Assembly (NCBI GenBank): GCA_030040515.1
Contig: JASHTO010000334.1
Coordinates: 1 to 7,706, forward strand
Direction of reading: 5' to 3'
Origin: Terriglobia bacterium
Lineage (GTDB): Bacteria; Acidobacteriota; Terriglobia; UBA7540
DNA: 7,706 bases
This document shows, piece by piece, positions 6,934 to 7,706 of this stretch. The notes under the pieces were generated by a model. That model was not told the origin of the DNA. It saw nothing but the letters and a program-made list of their open reading frames with translations, and searched no databases. Positions within the stretch are counted from its first letter, which is position 1. Each line of letters opens with the position of its first letter. The translations under genes were made by a program, and so were the position numbers.

Positions 6934-7706
6934 ATGCCAAACGGAATGATGCGGCTGGCACTGATGATTTTGATGTCAAGCCTGGCAATCGCTCCCGCCT
7001 TGCGTGCCGACCAGGGAGTGGGAGCGCAGGTTTTGGAGGACGTTCGTTTCGAAGGGATTTCAGAGGATCGACTCTCGGCGGATGTCTCGGTGCTGCCGCA
7101 AGTGACTCCTCAGCGCTTAATCATTCGCGACACGGGCTTGCAAGACAGCATTAAAAATCTCCACAAAGGTGACCGCCTTTCCGTCGCGGTGCAGGCAGAA
7201 AACGGCTTGCTGATCCTGCAAGAGATGTCTGTGAAAACCGTTTCTACAAGCGCCGGATTCCGGGTGATGGTTTTGTCCGTCGCCGCCGTGGCTTTCTGGC
7301 TGGTCTGTTTTCTTCTCTCCGGCTTTCACCCTCGAAAACTTATCCTGGGCGAGGATGGCAGATTCAGTAACTCGAAATTTCAAACGGTCCTTTGGTTCGG
7401 AGTGCTAGTCGTGTCATACCTGGCCACCCTGTGGTTGCGCGCTCATGAATTCGGGGGAGAGATGCTCGGAGGCGTCAACATTCCTCAAAACCTCCTGCTG
7501 CTTTCCGGCATGAGTGCCCTGACCTTTACCGCCGCCAAAGGCATCACGGTGACCAAGATTCAAAGTGCGCGCGCGGCGGGACAGACCAATGTCAAGCCCC
7601 CCGCCACAACGGCGCAGTTCTGGGCAGATCTGACTTCGAATGACTCCAACCGATTCGACCTCGGCGATTTCCAAATGCTCATCATGACCTTCCTTGCGGT
7701 GGGAAC
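6934..7706 (+). CDS. Exported membrane protein with a GRFSNSKFQ motif (3' end outside window)
   Basis: The frame is open from ATG 6934 to the right edge (257 full codons seen). It starts with a signal peptide: MPNGMMR, a hydrophobic stretch 8-22, and a likely cut after LRA at residue 25. Residues 26-108 form a small extracytoplasmic domain. A transmembrane segment at about 110-130 leads into LILGEDGRFSNSKFQ (136-150), then a second segment at about 151-168. The stretch GGVNIPQNLLLLSGMSALTF (179-198) is a third, probably membrane-embedded, segment, followed by AAKGITVTK. A hydrophilic loop ending in FDLGDFQM (241-248) leads into a fourth hydrophobic stretch cut by the window. The motifs (G-x-D-x-R-[YF]SNSK-x-Q, GGV-x-IP-x-NLL-x-LSG, DLGDFQM) match a family of uncharacterised bacterial membrane proteins that I remember without a known function. 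It follows the receptor gene by 70 nt with no terminator between, so the two products may act together in the inner membrane. The overlapping frame starting at 6912 is a shadow. Confidence 0.85.
   Translation, partial: MPNGMMRLALMILMSSLAIAPALRADQGVGAQVLEDVRFEGISEDRLSADVSVLPQVTPQRLIIRDTGLQDSIKNLHKGDRLSVAVQAENGLLILQEMSVKTVSTSAGFRVMVLSVAAVAFWLVCFLLSGFHPRKLILGEDGRFSNSKFQTVLWFGVLVVSYLATLWLRAHEFGGEMLGGVNIPQNLLLLSGMSALTFTAAKGITVTKIQSARAAGQTNVKPPATTAQFWADLTSNDSNRFDLGDFQMLIMTFLAVG

Noticed and set aside
6912..7154. 80-codon + strand frame starting before the last gene
   Set aside because: Its sequence is Gly/Ser/Arg-rich with no signal peptide or motif, whereas the overlapping frame from 6934 has a signal peptide, a good ribosome site and recognisable motifs.

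Overview
This looks like ordinary chromosome from a GC-rich, free-living Gram-negative bacterium. The best guess is Acidobacteriota or a neighbouring phylum such as Verrucomicrobiota. The guess rests on remembered likeness of the large membrane protein and the last gene to uncharacterised acidobacterial proteins, and on the style of the intergenic palindrome. No rRNA or other marker gene is present to confirm it. All four genes lie on the + strand. There is no tRNA, rRNA, CRISPR array, transposase or phage gene.

Left part (1-2912): the 3' end of a large gene, open at the left edge, encodes what looks like the C-terminal region of a GMC-type (cholesterol-oxidase-like) oxidoreductase or a relative. 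After a 131-nt gap (1426-1556), where only a ribosome binding site is convincing, comes a complete VAO/PCMH-type flavoprotein oxidase of 451 residues, related to aldonolactone/alditol oxidases. The two may form one oxidative-metabolism operon, but no shared substrate can be read from the sequence.

Middle (2913-3179): a 267-nt gap holds the most striking non-coding structure. It is a composite imperfect palindrome of about 151 nt (3000-3150) that folds on paper into a long outer stem closed by a three-way junction with two internal hairpins. A 13-nt palindrome abuts it, and the next gene starts 16 nt further on without a recognisable Shine-Dalgarno sequence. It looks like a REP/MITE-type element, and may also act as a terminator or leader structure.

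Right part (3180-7706): a 1227-residue exported membrane protein carries a periplasmic-binding-protein-like sensor domain followed by about ten transmembrane segments and a cytoplasmic helical insert. After 70 nt it is followed by a second exported membrane protein that runs off the right edge and was found by direct translation. The pair is probably co-transcribed and may form a membrane sensing or transport complex. Neither has a characterised function that I can name.
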